From Hyphomicrobiales bacterium (lineage in GTDB: Bacteria > Pseudomonadota > Alphaproteobacteria > Rhizobiales > Beijerinckiaceae): 64,000 bases of DNA. The stretch lies in assembly GCA_028290285.1 (NCBI GenBank), contig JAQGKD010000072.1:30929-94928 (forward strand). The letters are read 5' to 3'. The position numbers and the translations under genes are program-made. The stretch's first letter is position 1; each line of letters begins with the position of its first letter. This document shows positions 55,281-64,000 of the stretch, one piece after another. The notes beneath the pieces are model-generated. The model did no database searches and was not told the DNA's origin. It saw nothing but the letters and a program-made list of their open reading frames with translations.

Positions 55281-56784
55281 TCCTGGGTTCCAGCAAGGGG
55301 ACAATGCCGCGATAGGACGGGAGGCCGGTCAGCACGCCCTGAAAGTCGTGCAAGACTTGGCCAACCCGCAGGCCGCCCCGGTCGAGCCTGAATTCGCGGA
55401 TCGTGCGCTCGTGCACGTTGGTGCGGTTCTTGACGACGGAGACGGCCGTTCGCACTTCGCCGTTCGCCTCGAAGTAACGGAACAGCAGGATAGCGTCGCT
55501 CAGATAGCTCAGGTCGATGTCGCTCTGCATTTCGCCGATAAGGCCGTGCTGCCCAAGTACCAGCAACGTCGTGATGCCCTGCTGGTTGAGGTAGGTAAGC
55601 AGTTCGTGCATCTGCAACAGCAGAAAATTCTCTCCGGGCATGGCTTGCAGATAGGCGTTCAGGCTGTCGATCGCGATAAGCGTGGACCCGTCGACCTCGA
55701 CTGCCTCCCGCACCGTGCTGGCAAATTCACCCGGCGAGAGCTCGGCTGGATCGATCTGCAAAATCGTCAGCGTTCCCGCCTTGAGATAGGGCTCCAGGTC
55801 CATTCCCAGAGCGGCGGAACGGCTGACCAGCGTCGCCGTGCCCTCATCGAGAAGATAGTAGGTCGCCCGCTCGCCGCGCCGGAGCGCTGCGATCATCGCG
55901 GAGACAGCCGTGGTCGTCTTGCCGACACCGGAAGGGCCCATCAGCAATGTGTTGGTCGAGGACGTGATACCTCCCCCGAGGAGCGCATCGAGTTCAGGCG
56001 ATCCAGTCGACTGAACGCCGCGCGGCAACGGGCGGTGATGTTCAGCGGCGACGAGGCGTGGGAAGATCGTCAGGCCGCCCGTGTCGAGCAAAAAATCGTG
56101 GTATCCGCCACGGAACTTGATTCCTCGCATTTTTACAACGCGCATGCGGCGACGCTCTGAGCCGAAATCGCGCGGAAGCTGCTCAAGCGAGATCACGCCA
56201 TGCGCGATGCTGTGCAACTGAAGGTCGCCGTGCTCGGATGTCCGGTCGTCGAGCATCAGCACAGTACAGCTGCGTGTCGCGAAAAAGTGCTTGAGGGCGA
56301 GAATCTGGCGTCGGTAGCGCAGAGGATTTTGAGCAAGCAGGCGCATTTCCGAGAGGCTGTCGAAGACGAGCCGGCTCGGCCGCACCTGCTCGACCCGCTC
56401 CATGATGCCCTTTGTTGTCTCGCCCAGTTCCACTTCCGATGGGTGCAGGATGGACTGCTCGCTATCCGGGTCGAGACCGGCCTCGTTGACGATTTCAAAG
56501 ATTGAAAGCCCGTCGAGAGTCCATCCATGCGTTGCCGCCGCCGCCCGCAGTTCCTCGGCCGTTTCGGACAGGGTGATGTAAAGGCACGCCTCACCCTTGG
56601 CGACGCCGTCCAGGAGGAACTGAAGCGCGAGCGTCGTCTTGCCCGTGCCGGGCGCCCCTTCGAGCAGATAAAGGCGGTTTGGCGTGACGCCCCCGCACAA
56701 CACCTCATCCAGCCCGGGCACGCCGGTCAACGTCCGTTCGCCCCTTGAAACATCCCCGGAATGCTGGCCCTTTGGTGAAATCAT
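55261..56784 (-). CDS. KaiC-like double RecA ATPase
   Basis: A 507-aa protein with two KaiC/RecA domains. Walker A motifs are EGAPGTGKTT (Lys about 49) and GPSGVGKTTT (Lys about 289). The C-terminal VGQVLHDFQGVLTG is a KaiC-like family end. The glutamate following the first domain's beta strand is LSETAEEL. No kaiA or kaiB is in the window, so this is not a full clock. Such KaiC-like proteins with partner kinases have been linked to stress responses. The coupled hybrid kinase is the likely output or input. ATG 56784 replaces a longer open frame without a conserved N-terminus. Confidence 0.9.
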   Translation of the reverse strand: MISPKGQHSGDVSRGERTLTGVPGLDEVLCGGVTPNRLYLLEGAPGTGKTTLALQFLLDGVAKGEACLYITLSETAEELRAAAATHGWTLDGLSIFEIVNEAGLDPDSEQSILHPSEVELGETTKGIMERVEQVRPSRLVFDSLSEMRLLAQNPLRYRRQILALKHFFATRSCTVLMLDDRTSEHGDLQLHSIAHGVISLEQLPRDFGSERRRMRVVKMRGIKFRGGYHDFLLDTGGLTIFPRLVAAEHHRPLPRGVQSTGSPELDALLGGGITSSTNTLLMGPSGVGKTTTAVSAMIAALRRGERATYYLLDEGTATLVSRSAALGMDLEPYLKAGTLTILQIDPAELSPGEFASTVREAVEVDGSTLIAIDSLNAYLQAMPGENFLLLQMHELLTYLNQQGITTLLVLGQHGLIGEMQSDIDLSYLSDAILLFRYFEANGEVRTAVSVVKNRTNVHERTIREFRLDRGGLRVGQVLHDFQGVLTGLPSYRGIVPLLEPRNDPAKA

Positions 56785-56836
56785 CGCCCTGCTCTCGTGC
56801 AACCGATCGCATCCACCGGACGCGCGCAGCGTGAGT

Positions 56837-56861
56837 AACGCGCCCACAGCTTCGCGGTTGC
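56837..56861 (-). promoter_or_regulatory. Near-consensus EcfG-type promoter before the KaiC-like gene
   Basis: On the minus strand GCAAC, 16 bases, CGTT: one base from the EcfG consensus GGAAC-N16-CGTT. It lies 52 bp upstream of the KaiC-like start. Suggestive only. Confidence 0.3.
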
Positions 56862-56947
56862 ACCGCGTTCGTAAAGACGGGCGGCAAGTGATGACGAACC
56901 CCTCAAAAAGCCTGAGCTGTGCCGACCCTTGGAGGCGGGAAAGCGCC

Positions 56948-57148
56948 TCATTCAGCCCGCTGAATGGCGCGTCTCAAGGCGCGCACTTCGTTGGCTTCCA
57001 GCGTCACGCTCGCCCGACGGCGTCCTGTGCCGTTTGCATGGGATGCCTCACCCTGAAGCCGGGCGGCGACTCCCAAGAGGGTGACGAGTGCGATGCCCAT
57101 GGCGACCACGGGGACGAAGAGCTTCGGCGCCAGTCTGGGTCTATCCAT
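56948..57148 (-). CDS. Small membrane protein, 66 aa
   Basis: A possible 66-aa protein. It has a basic N-terminus (MDRPRLAPK), one membrane helix (about 11-30, LFVPVVAMGIALVTLLGVAA) and a charged C-terminus (LEANEVRALRRAIQRAE). A longer start at 57232 is open. No ribosome site stands out and no family is recognised. It lies 163 bp upstream of the KaiC-like gene on the same strand. Confidence 0.4.
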   Translation of the reverse strand: MDRPRLAPKLFVPVVAMGIALVTLLGVAARLQGEASHANGTGRRRASVTLEANEVRALRRAIQRAE

Positions 57149-57375
57149 CGTCAAATACGCAGAGATGCTATGAGCCAACCTGGGCAACATCGCACTACGC
57201 GGCGGCAAATTTCCGCGTGATTTTTTGGGCATTCCCGAAATTCAAATGTGATTTCTACAGGTTAGGATTATTAAAGATCGGAACCTAAAGCTTACGTGGC
57301 GTAATCTAGTCAAAAATAACAAAAATTTGAGCTGTATGGATCACAGTAATCGTGTTTCGAAGGAAGGAACTTTCC

Positions 57376-57831
57376 ATGCAACGCCGTACTTTCATCAAGC
57401 TTGCCACAGTAGCTTTCATGTCTTTCGCTGGATCCCCGACGTTTGCGGCGGAATTCGGCACCCGTGAGGAAGCCATAGCCATCGTTCATCGCGTGCAGGC
57501 CAAAATGAAGGCCGATGGCGTGGAAAACACTCTCAAATCCATCACGAGCAAGGAGTTCAACGACCGCGACCTGTATCCCTACGTCTACACCTTCGACGGC
57601 GTCGCGCGGGCACACGGGGTCAACGCCGCCCTGGTCGGCCAGAACCTCATCGAGATGAAAGATCCCACGGGAACGCCGATGATCAAGAACATCGTCGCGA
57701 TGGCGCAGAGCCCGGCGCCCGGCTGGGTCGACTACAAATGGCCCAATCCGCTCACCAAGAAGATCGACGACAAATCGGCCTATGTCGAACGCAGCGGTGA
57801 CTATGCCATCGGTGTCGGCGTCTATCGCTGA
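57376..57831 (+). CDS. Periplasmic single Cache domain protein
   Basis: A 151-aa secreted protein with a signal peptide starting MQRRTFIKLATVAFMSFAG. The mature part is a single Cache (sCache_2-like) domain: NDRDLYPYVYTFDGVARAHGVNAALVGQNLIEMKDPTGTPMIK and W.NP.T.K...K.AYVER..DY.IGVGVY. Such free Cache proteins bind small organic acids and often sit beside chemoreceptors. AAGGAAGGAAC precedes the ATG. The chemoreceptor gene starts 40 bp downstream. Confidence 0.9.
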   Translation: MQRRTFIKLATVAFMSFAGSPTFAAEFGTREEAIAIVHRVQAKMKADGVENTLKSITSKEFNDRDLYPYVYTFDGVARAHGVNAALVGQNLIEMKDPTGTPMIKNIVAMAQSPAPGWVDYKWPNPLTKKIDDKSAYVERSGDYAIGVGVYR

Positions 57832-57871
57832 ACCGAAGCAACATTGTAATTTTGGATTAGGGCCGTTCAAA

Positions 57872-59716
57872 ATGATTTCGCTGGGCAACACTCCAATACA
57901 TGTGAAGGCTTTTCTAGCCCCACTCGTCCTGCTCGCCTGCATGATGATCGTCTGTGTCCAGGGCCTCGCGGCGCTTGGATCGACGACCAGGGCCGTCGAG
58001 CATCTGTCCAGCGTAGACCTGCCCAAGACGGCCGCCATCGAGAAGATGGCGGCCGAACTCGCCAAGACGCAGCTGCTGCTCTTTCGATACGTCAGCTGGC
58101 TGACCGCCGGTGTCGACAAGGCGAGCCTCGAAAAGCTGCAAGCACACATCGTGGATCAGAACCGGAAATTGACCGATGAGCTCGAAGATCTTCTGACTCG
58201 AGGTCAGCTGACCGTGCCGGAAAAAGCCGCCTTGACGGAAGCGAAAGGCAAAGTTCTCAAATACTTCGACCTGTCCAAAACCACCATCGACATGGGCTCG
58301 ATTCAGGAGAGCATGGCCACCATGATGCTCGGCCAGGCGGACGAACAGATGAACGAAATCGATGTGCGTGTGTCAGCGATGGTCGAAAGCGCGACACGAA
58401 ATTCTCAGGCGCTCACAGAGACGCTCGTGTCGGGCGGCCAAGAGAGCCGGCGACGGCTCATGACGATCGCCGGCATAGCCGGTGTCGTAGGCGTCGCAAT
58501 CGCCATCCTCATCACGATGTCCATCGTCGGCCCCTTGCGAGATATCACGCGCATCATGCGTGGCCTGACCGAACGGCGCCCCGAGACCATGAACCCGTCC
58601 TATGTGACGCGCAGGGACGAGATCGGCGACATCGCACAGGCAGTCGCGCTGTTCCAGAAATCGAACGAAGAGAATGCGCGTCTCGAAGAAGCCGCTGCGC
58701 GCCAGCGTCAATCGAGCGAAGACGAGCGCCGGCAGAACCACGATGCGCTACGAGGCGCGGTCGAAAGCGAACGGACGCTCGTCACCAACTCCATTGGCTA
58801 CGCGCTCCGGCAACTCGCGGACATGGACCTGCGCTATCGCATGAACGGACCGATTCCCGAGGCCTACGCGAAGTTGCGGGACGATTTCAACGCCGCGATT
58901 ACGCAGCTCGACGGCGCCCTGCAAACGGTGGACGGCAGCACGCATGCCATTCATGAAGGCAGCCAGGGCATCGCCGCCGCCTCCGACGACCTGTCGAGGC
59001 GCACCGAACACCAGGCGGCCAGTCTAGAAGAAACTGCCGCCGCACTGGCTGAAGTGACGAACATGATGAAACACGCGGCCGAAAGCGCCACGCAGGCGCA
59101 GGCCATCGTCGTGAAGGCGAGCGCCGACGCGGATCGGAGCGGCGCGATCATGGAACGGGCCCTGGAATCCATGAGCGCGATCGAGATGTCTTCCCGGCAG
59201 ATCGGCCAGATCATCGGCGTCATTGACGAGATCGCATTTCAGACCAATCTTCTGGCCCTGAATGCAGGGGTCGAGGCGGCACGCGCTGGAGACGCAGGCC
59301 GCGGCTTTGCCGTCGTCGCCTCCGAAGTCCGCGCGCTCGCCCAGAGGTCAGCGGATTCCGCGAAGGAGATCAAGGCGCTGGTGAGCGGCTCCGCCGCTCG
59401 CGTGGAAGAAGGCGTCGAGCTGGTGCGGGCTACCGGCGTGGCGCTCAAAGCCATCCGCGCCCAGGTCGCAGAGATCAACGGCAGCGTCTCCGAGATCCGG
59501 ACCGGCGCGCGCGAACAGGCAAGCGCGCTGGTAGAGATCAACACTGCCATCTCAGAAATGGACATCGTCACGCAGCGCAATGCCTCCATGGTCGAGGAAT
59601 CGACGGCAGCCAGCGCATCCCTGAATCAGGAAACCAGCCAGCTGACGGAGCTGCTCGGAGCGTTCCGGCTCAGCAACCGGCAGGACGCACGCAGCCCGCT
59701 TCGCCGCGCGGGATAA
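57872..59716 (+). CDS. Methyl-accepting chemotaxis protein
   Basis: A 614-aa chemoreceptor. TM1 is at about 10-35, followed by a periplasmic four-helix-like region (about 36-205), TM2 (about 208-230), HAMP and a second HAMP-like segment, and the signalling tip IGVIDEIAFQTNLLALNAGVEAARAGDAGRGFAVVASEVRALAQRSADSAKEIK. The receptor signals to CheA/CheW. No Cache domain lies in its own periplasmic part, and the preceding gene encodes a free one. ATG 57872 starts just before TM1. Confidence 0.94.
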   Translation: MISLGNTPIHVKAFLAPLVLLACMMIVCVQGLAALGSTTRAVEHLSSVDLPKTAAIEKMAAELAKTQLLLFRYVSWLTAGVDKASLEKLQAHIVDQNRKLTDELEDLLTRGQLTVPEKAALTEAKGKVLKYFDLSKTTIDMGSIQESMATMMLGQADEQMNEIDVRVSAMVESATRNSQALTETLVSGGQESRRRLMTIAGIAGVVGVAIAILITMSIVGPLRDITRIMRGLTERRPETMNPSYVTRRDEIGDIAQAVALFQKSNEENARLEEAAARQRQSSEDERRQNHDALRGAVESERTLVTNSIGYALRQLADMDLRYRMNGPIPEAYAKLRDDFNAAITQLDGALQTVDGSTHAIHEGSQGIAAASDDLSRRTEHQAASLEETAAALAEVTNMMKHAAESATQAQAIVVKASADADRSGAIMERALESMSAIEMSSRQIGQIIGVIDEIAFQTNLLALNAGVEAARAGDAGRGFAVVASEVRALAQRSADSAKEIKALVSGSAARVEEGVELVRATGVALKAIRAQVAEINGSVSEIRTGAREQASALVEINTAISEMDIVTQRNASMVEESTAASASLNQETSQLTELLGAFRLSNRQDARSPLRRAG

Positions 59717-59718
59717 TG

Positions 59719-59772
59719 GGCGCGGGCTGAATGCGAAATCTGCAAAGGCCCGGGTAACATCCGCGCCTTTTT
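59719..59772 (+). terminator. Possible terminator after the chemoreceptor gene
   Basis: GGCGCGG (59719-59725) pairs with CCGCGCC (59761-59767), then five T. The 35-base loop is long, so confidence is moderate. Confidence 0.4.
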
Positions 59773-59780
59773 CTTGCACC

Positions 59781-61640
59781 CTAGCAGGCTTGTCCGCGCT
59801 CCCGCAGCTTGGCCAGGATGATGTCAGCCAGATCGGAGGGCGTTGTCCCCTCCGTCCGCAGGTGCATCTCGGCTGCCTCGGGCGCCTCATAGGGACTGTC
59901 GATGCCCGTGAAATTCGGGATCGCACCGCTTTTAGCTCGTGCATAGAGGCCCTTGGGGTCGCGGCGCACGCATTCGTCGATTGACGTGTCGACGAAGACT
60001 TCCAGGAACTCACCCGGCGCGCACAGGTCCCGTATGGCCTGCCGCTCGTTGCGAAACGGCGACACGAACGCGCAGAGCACGATCATTCCGGCATCGACGA
60101 AAAGCTTCGCGACCTCGCCTGCCCTGCGGATGTTCTCGACACGGTCCGCATCCGTGAAACCGAGGTCGTGATTCAGGCCGTGCCGAAGATTGTCGCCGTC
60201 GAGCGTATAGGTGCGCCGTCCGGCCAGATGGAGTCTCTGCTCGACGAGTTTGGCGATGGACGACTTTCCGGAACCCGGCAGGCCCGTGAACCAGAGCACC
60301 ATGGGCGCCTGTCCGTTCTGCTCGGCCCGCGCAGCCTTGTCGATCAGCATGTCCTCACGGTGCACATTCGTTGCGCGCCGCAGGGCGAACTTGATCATGC
60401 CCGCGCCGGCGGTACGGTTGGTGAAGCGATCCACCAGGATGAAAGCGCCCGTGGCGCGGTTCTCCTCATAGGGATCGAAGGCCACGGGAACCGCCGTCGC
60501 GAGGTGGCACAGCGCAATGCCGTTCATCTCGACGCGGCGCACCGGCTGCGGCTCCAGCGTGTTCACGTCGATGCCGTGCCGGATGCCGGTGATCGACGCG
60601 CTCGTCCAGAGATTGCCCGCCCGCAGGAGATATTGCCGCCCCTGAAACAGCGGTTCCTCATTCGTCCAGAGAATATGTGCGGCGAACTGGTCCGCCACCA
60701 CCGGCCGGCGATCCCCGGCACAAAGCATGTCGCCCCGCGCAAGATCGATTTCCTCGGCGAGGCAGAGCGTCACAGCCTCCCCTGCGACCGCGCTATCCTG
60801 GGCGCCTCCGGGGCCAAGGATCGAGGCGACGCGGCTCGCTTTGCCCGACGCGGCGAGCACGATCGGCTCATTCACGCCGATACGCCCCGAGGAGATGGTG
60901 CCCGACACGCCGCGAAAATCGGCGTCGGGACGGTTGACCCATTGCACCGACATTCGGAACGGCGCGGTGGTCGCATCCCGCTCCACGTCCACACTCTCGA
61001 GATGGGTTATCAGCGCCGGTCCCTTGTACCAGGGGGCGTGCGCCGACCGTGCCACGACATTGTCGCCATGGCGCGCGGAAACGGGAATGGCGGCGATGGC
61101 CCGAAAGCCGAGCGTATCCGCGAAGACCTCGTAGTCGCGCACGATCTGGTCGAACACGTCCTCCGACCAGCCGACGAGATCCATCTTGTTGACGACGAGG
61201 ACAACATGCCCGATGCCCAGCAGCGCGCAGATATGCGTGTGCCGCCGCGTCTGCGTCAGCACGCCCTTGCGCGCATCGATCAGCACCAGCGCAAGATCGG
61301 AGTTGGACGCGCCCGTCGCCATGTTGCGCGTATATTGCTCATGTCCCGGCGCATCGGCGACGACGAAGGAGCGGTTCGCCGTAGCGAAGAAGCGGTAAGC
61401 CACATCGATCGTGATCCCCTGTTGCCGCTCCGCCTCCAGCCCATCCACCAGAAGCGCGAGATCGGGTTCCGCGCCCGTCCTCCCATGCCGGCGGCTGTCC
61501 TCGACCAGCGCGGCCAGCACATCGTCTGGGATCAACCCGCAATCCCTGAGAATGCGCCCGATCAGGCTCGACTTGCCGTCGTCGACAGAGCCGCATGTGA
61601 GGATGCGCAACAGGCCGCGCGGTTCGGATGCTTCGGTCAA
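59781..61640 (-). CDS. cysNC: Bifunctional sulfate adenylyltransferase subunit 1 / APS kinase
   Basis: A 619-aa CysN-CysC fusion, as in rhizobial NodQ. The N-terminal GTPase has [21 protein letters not shown] and NKMD. The C-terminal APS kinase begins about residue 440 ([15 protein letters not shown]) with [15 protein letters not shown]. It drives sulfate activation to APS with CysD, then phosphorylates APS to PAPS. The start is TTG at 61640, overlapping the cysD stop by 3 bases (TTGA). No Met exists before the P-loop, so TTG is well supported. Confidence 0.95.
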   Translation of the reverse strand: MTEASEPRGLLRILTCGSVDDGKSSLIGRILRDCGLIPDDVLAALVEDSRRHGRTGAEPDLALLVDGLEAERQQGITIDVAYRFFATANRSFVVADAPGHEQYTRNMATGASNSDLALVLIDARKGVLTQTRRHTHICALLGIGHVVLVVNKMDLVGWSEDVFDQIVRDYEVFADTLGFRAIAAIPVSARHGDNVVARSAHAPWYKGPALITHLESVDVERDATTAPFRMSVQWVNRPDADFRGVSGTISSGRIGVNEPIVLAASGKASRVASILGPGGAQDSAVAGEAVTLCLAEEIDLARGDMLCAGDRRPVVADQFAAHILWTNEEPLFQGRQYLLRAGNLWTSASITGIRHGIDVNTLEPQPVRRVEMNGIALCHLATAVPVAFDPYEENRATGAFILVDRFTNRTAGAGMIKFALRRATNVHREDMLIDKAARAEQNGQAPMVLWFTGLPGSGKSSIAKLVEQRLHLAGRRTYTLDGDNLRHGLNHDLGFTDADRVENIRRAGEVAKLFVDAGMIVLCAFVSPFRNERQAIRDLCAPGEFLEVFVDTSIDECVRRDPKGLYARAKSGAIPNFTGIDSPYEAPEAAEMHLRTEGTTPSDLADIILAKLRERGQAC

Positions 61641-62533
61641 AAGTAGCCATCCCGCTTCTTGCGCTCCATCGATGCCTCCGCATCGCCGTCGATCAGGCGC
61701 CCTTGGCGTTCCGACGTGCGGGACGTCAGCATTTCCACGACGATGGCTTCGAGCGTCTCGGCCTGCGACTCGATCGCGCCCGACAAAGGGTAGCAGCCCA
61801 GCGTCCGGAACCTCACGCAGCGCATGACAGGCGTCTCTCCCGGCTCCAGCGGCAACCGCTCGTCATCCACCATGATCCACGTGCCGCCGCGCTTCACGAC
61901 CGGGCGCGGCCGGGCGAAATAGAGCGGCACTACGGGAATGCGCTGCGCCAGCACATAGGCCCACACATCCGCCTCCGTCCAGTTGGACAGCGGGAAGACG
62001 CGCATCGACTCCCCTTGCCGGATCTGCGTGTTCCAGAGGCTCCAGAGTTCGGGGCGCTGGTCGCGGGGGTTCCAGCTGTGGCCCGCGCCGCGAAACGAGA
62101 AGATGCGCTCCTTGGCTCTGCTCTTCTCCTCGTCGCGTCGGGCGCCGCCGAGCGCGGCGTCGAACCCATGCGCATCGAGCGCCTCACGCAGCGCCTCGGT
62201 CTTCATGATTTGGGTATGCAGCGCCGAGCCCGACGCCACCGGCCCTACGCCCTGCCGCACGCCGTCTGCGTTCACATGGACGATAAGCCGGACGCCCGGC
62301 ATCCGAGCCACCTCATCCCGAAACGCGATCATCTCCCGGAACTTCCACGTCGTATCGACATGCAGAAGCGGAAACGGCAAAAACCCCGGCGCGAATGCCT
62401 TGCGCGCGAGATGAAGCATCACGCTCGAATCCTTGCCGATGGAATAGAGCATCACGGGATTGCGAAACGCCGCCGCCACCTCGCGGATAATCCCGATCGC
62501 CTCGGCTTCCAGCTGGCGCAGGTGCGGCGTCAT
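61637..62533 (-). CDS. cysD: Sulfate adenylyltransferase subunit 2
   Basis: A 298-aa ATP pyrophosphatase-type enzyme. The PP-loop motif is [18 protein letters not shown], and [17 protein letters not shown] and the C-terminal [20 protein letters not shown] are CysD hallmarks. It forms APS from ATP and sulfate, with CysN supplying GTP energy. ATG 62533 is used; an upstream extension lacks similarity. It is first in the two-gene operon with cysNC. Confidence 0.96.
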   Translation of the reverse strand: MTPHLRQLEAEAIGIIREVAAAFRNPVMLYSIGKDSSVMLHLARKAFAPGFLPFPLLHVDTTWKFREMIAFRDEVARMPGVRLIVHVNADGVRQGVGPVASGSALHTQIMKTEALREALDAHGFDAALGGARRDEEKSRAKERIFSFRGAGHSWNPRDQRPELWSLWNTQIRQGESMRVFPLSNWTEADVWAYVLAQRIPVVPLYFARPRPVVKRGGTWIMVDDERLPLEPGETPVMRCVRFRTLGCYPLSGAIESQAETLEAIVVEMLTSRTSERQGRLIDGDAEASMERKKRDGYF

Positions 62534-62816
62534 GTGTCTCTCTAGGACGGGTGGAGCGAGCGCGCCTTCTACCACAGAATACCCACAGAAAGAACCGCCC
62601 GTGGTGAGTTTTCACGCGCGGGAGGGCGGCTGTTCTATTTGAACTATTAGGTTGCGTAAATATAGATTTTGTATAACAGCCCGGCAGCGCTGGATTTCCA
62701 GGCTAGCGCCGCCAGACTGATGAAATCGCGCCCGGGCTGGGTCCGGGAGCAGACGCTGGAGCGAAAGCGAAGCACGCCGGGGGGTCGACCGAGCGGCTCC
62801 GCGCGAGCCTACAGGG
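62534..62816. other. Intergenic region between cysD and the third unknown gene
   Basis: 283 bp. It has an AT-rich stretch at about 62635-62690 and a small hairpin GGCTC/GAGCC at 62795-62809, just past the stop of the unknown gene. No gene evident. It probably holds the cysD promoter. Confidence 0.4.
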
Positions 62817-63521
62817 TCAAACGCCGGCGTTTGCCCTGAACTTGGTGATGTACGCCCAGTCCGTACTGTCATTGGCACCTATGAAATAGACAGCCTGATA
62901 CCATCTTGGAAGAAGGTTCGAAATCTTCCTGGCTGCCGCTTTTGCCTCGATCGCGTTCAGATTAGCCAACTCCGCGCCCGCGTTCTGGAGGTTGGTCAAT
63001 AGAGTCTGTACTTTCGTTGAGGTGCGTTTGTTCTGTATTTTGGTTTGCACTACTCCATCCAAAGACAATGTGGAGGAACCCGTATAAAAATATTCAACTC
63101 TTCGGTAATTATCTTTGTAGAGAGGTTCAAGATAAGCGGAAATAACTGCATAACGAGTATTATATGGCTTGTAGTTGAAATTATTTACAATCTCCTCCGA
63201 GGGATAATTACTGGGTAAACCTACGCTCGAAGCCAAGGCAACAACAAAATCCGTCCCATACGAATGAATAATATCCCACGGGTGATCCGCGAAATAAGCC
63301 ACAATGACATCGTACTTCTCGTCTGCGACATACTTGGCGACCGCCTTGTAAGCAGCATTGAAGTGGCTTTCGGCTATGACCCAAGGCCGCCAATTGATCG
63401 TTCGCGGACTCGCGCCGGTGCCGGTCGCGACACTTGGGTTCGTCTGGGCCTGCACGGCATTCAGCCAGGCGCTCGATGCGCCAGCGTTCGGAGTGGGGGT
63501 TGTCGCAACTGCACTGATCAT
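62817..63521 (-). CDS. Unknown protein, third gene with the shared element
   Basis: A 234-aa protein with no recognised domain. Residues 1-40 are a Thr/Ala/Pro/Asn-rich tail beginning MISAVATT, like the tails of the unknown proteins at 43538 and 45211. An AESHFNAAYKAVAKYVADE stretch (about 51-69) resembles their (D/E)AHY.AI..(F/Y)...(E/Q) block only weakly. There is no signal peptide or membrane helix. The gene is AT-rich. The exact 18-bp shared element ends 100 bp before its start. Neighbours are cysD and tRNA-Lys. Confidence 0.75.
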   Translation of the reverse strand: MISAVATTPTPNAGASSAWLNAVQAQTNPSVATGTGASPRTINWRPWVIAESHFNAAYKAVAKYVADEKYDVIVAYFADHPWDIIHSYGTDFVVALASSVGLPSNYPSEEIVNNFNYKPYNTRYAVISAYLEPLYKDNYRRVEYFYTGSSTLSLDGVVQTKIQNKRTSTKVQTLLTNLQNAGAELANLNAIEAKAAARKISNLLPRWYQAVYFIGANDSTDWAYITKFRANAGV

Positions 63522-63921
63522 AAATTTCCCCGATTTATTCTAGCAATTAAAATTAACCCGGCGAAGGCCTGCCGTAACAGGAGACGGCTGACATAAGTTC
63601 CGGCGAAGTCGAGTTTGTCGACAATGTAAGAATTGTAAGCGTTTCGGAAGCGCTACGTTTGGGAATGAAGCGCGCCTCAATTGTGCCAGCGCCTTAGCTC
63701 TCCAGCGCCGATCTTTACGACCGGCCGTGACCTGAATAAAACACGTGTGCAATCAACGGAAGGGGATGGCGCAACGGAACGGAAGAACGAAAGCAGCAAT
63801 CGCCTGTCTTTCGGGCAAAACATCCATCGCCCAAGGGGTGGAAAGCGGCAAGTGGTCACCCACCCGGCGGCCACACAGTCTTCGATGGAATTCCAGAAAC
63901 CGGCCTTTTTCAGGGGCTTCT
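63522..63921. other. Region between the third unknown gene and tRNA-Lys
   Basis: 400 bp. It contains the minus-strand shared element (63622-63639). Beyond that I see no gene; open frames overlapping the tRNA are not credible. Confidence 0.5.
63622..63639 (-). promoter_or_regulatory. Shared upstream element, copy 3
   Basis: The reverse complement reads CTTACAATTCTTACATTG, identical to copy 1, ending 100 bp before the ATG at 63521. It lies about 20 kb from copies 1 and 2 and on the opposite strand, and its flanking bases differ, so only the 18 bases and the distance are kept. Confidence 0.7.
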
Positions 63922-63997
<76 letters not shown>

Positions 63998-64000
63998 ATC

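Noticed and set aside
57292-57304. Small inverted repeat TTACG-TGG-CGTAA upstream of the Cache gene
   Set aside because: Only 5-bp arms in an AT-rich leader; too short to claim as an operator.

Overview
The window looks like a high-GC chromosome segment from an alphaproteobacterium, most likely Hyphomicrobiales (Rhizobiales). Pointers to this are a giant two-TM coiled-coil protein like the growth-pole-ring protein, a perfect CtrA box (TTAA-N7-TTAA), a perfect EcfG-type general-stress promoter (GGAAC-N16-CGTT), a DUF1236 protein, a STAS-fused MlaE permease and many solute-binding proteins. The genus cannot be fixed from the sequence alone.

Layout. 1-8.6 kb holds the 3' end of alaS, a small stress cassette (DUF1328 and UspA) behind the EcfG-like promoter, an operon of SixA-like phosphatase, a virion-P5-like protein, YcjX and YcjF-like protein, then 2Fe-2S ferredoxin with ferredoxin-NADP reductase, and an Hpt protein. 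8.95-13.2 kb is the 1413-aa coiled-coil protein. 13.4-17.7 kb is a complete Mla/Mce-type lipid transporter (permease, ATPase, MlaD, lipoprotein). 17.7-24.9 kb carries a repeat protein, an XRE-cupin regulator, an acyltransferase, an EamA exporter, two c-type cytochromes, a rhodanese and a two-gene chromate transporter.

25-43 kb is a catabolic region. It begins with allantoate amidohydrolase and PuuE allantoinase, divergent from a LysR gene. A plus-strand run follows: HyuA/HyuB, an NMT1-type ABC transporter, an SDR, a class II aldolase and a FAH-family hydrolase. It ends with a convergent amidohydrolase, a CYTH-CHAD protein, and a Bug-type binding protein with a ThDP enzyme. A second Bug-amidohydrolase pair lies at 49-51 kb. 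The natural substrate of the region cannot be named.

The most unusual content is three AT-rich genes of unknown function, at 43.5-44.8, 45.2-46.5 and 62.8-63.5 kb (the last beside tRNA-Lys). Each has the same 18-bp element, CTTACAATTCTTACATTG (one mismatch in one copy), ending 97, 102 or 100 bp before the start codon. The first two encode clear paralogues. All three start with Met-Ile and a Ser/Thr/Ala-rich tail and have no signal peptide. This looks like a small co-regulated, probably acquired, gene family that I do not recognise.

The remainder contains a BrkB/YihY membrane protein, a secreted alpha/beta hydrolase behind a palindrome, a KaiC-like ATPase translationally coupled to a hybrid histidine kinase, a Cache protein with a chemoreceptor, and the cysD-cysNC sulfate activation operon.
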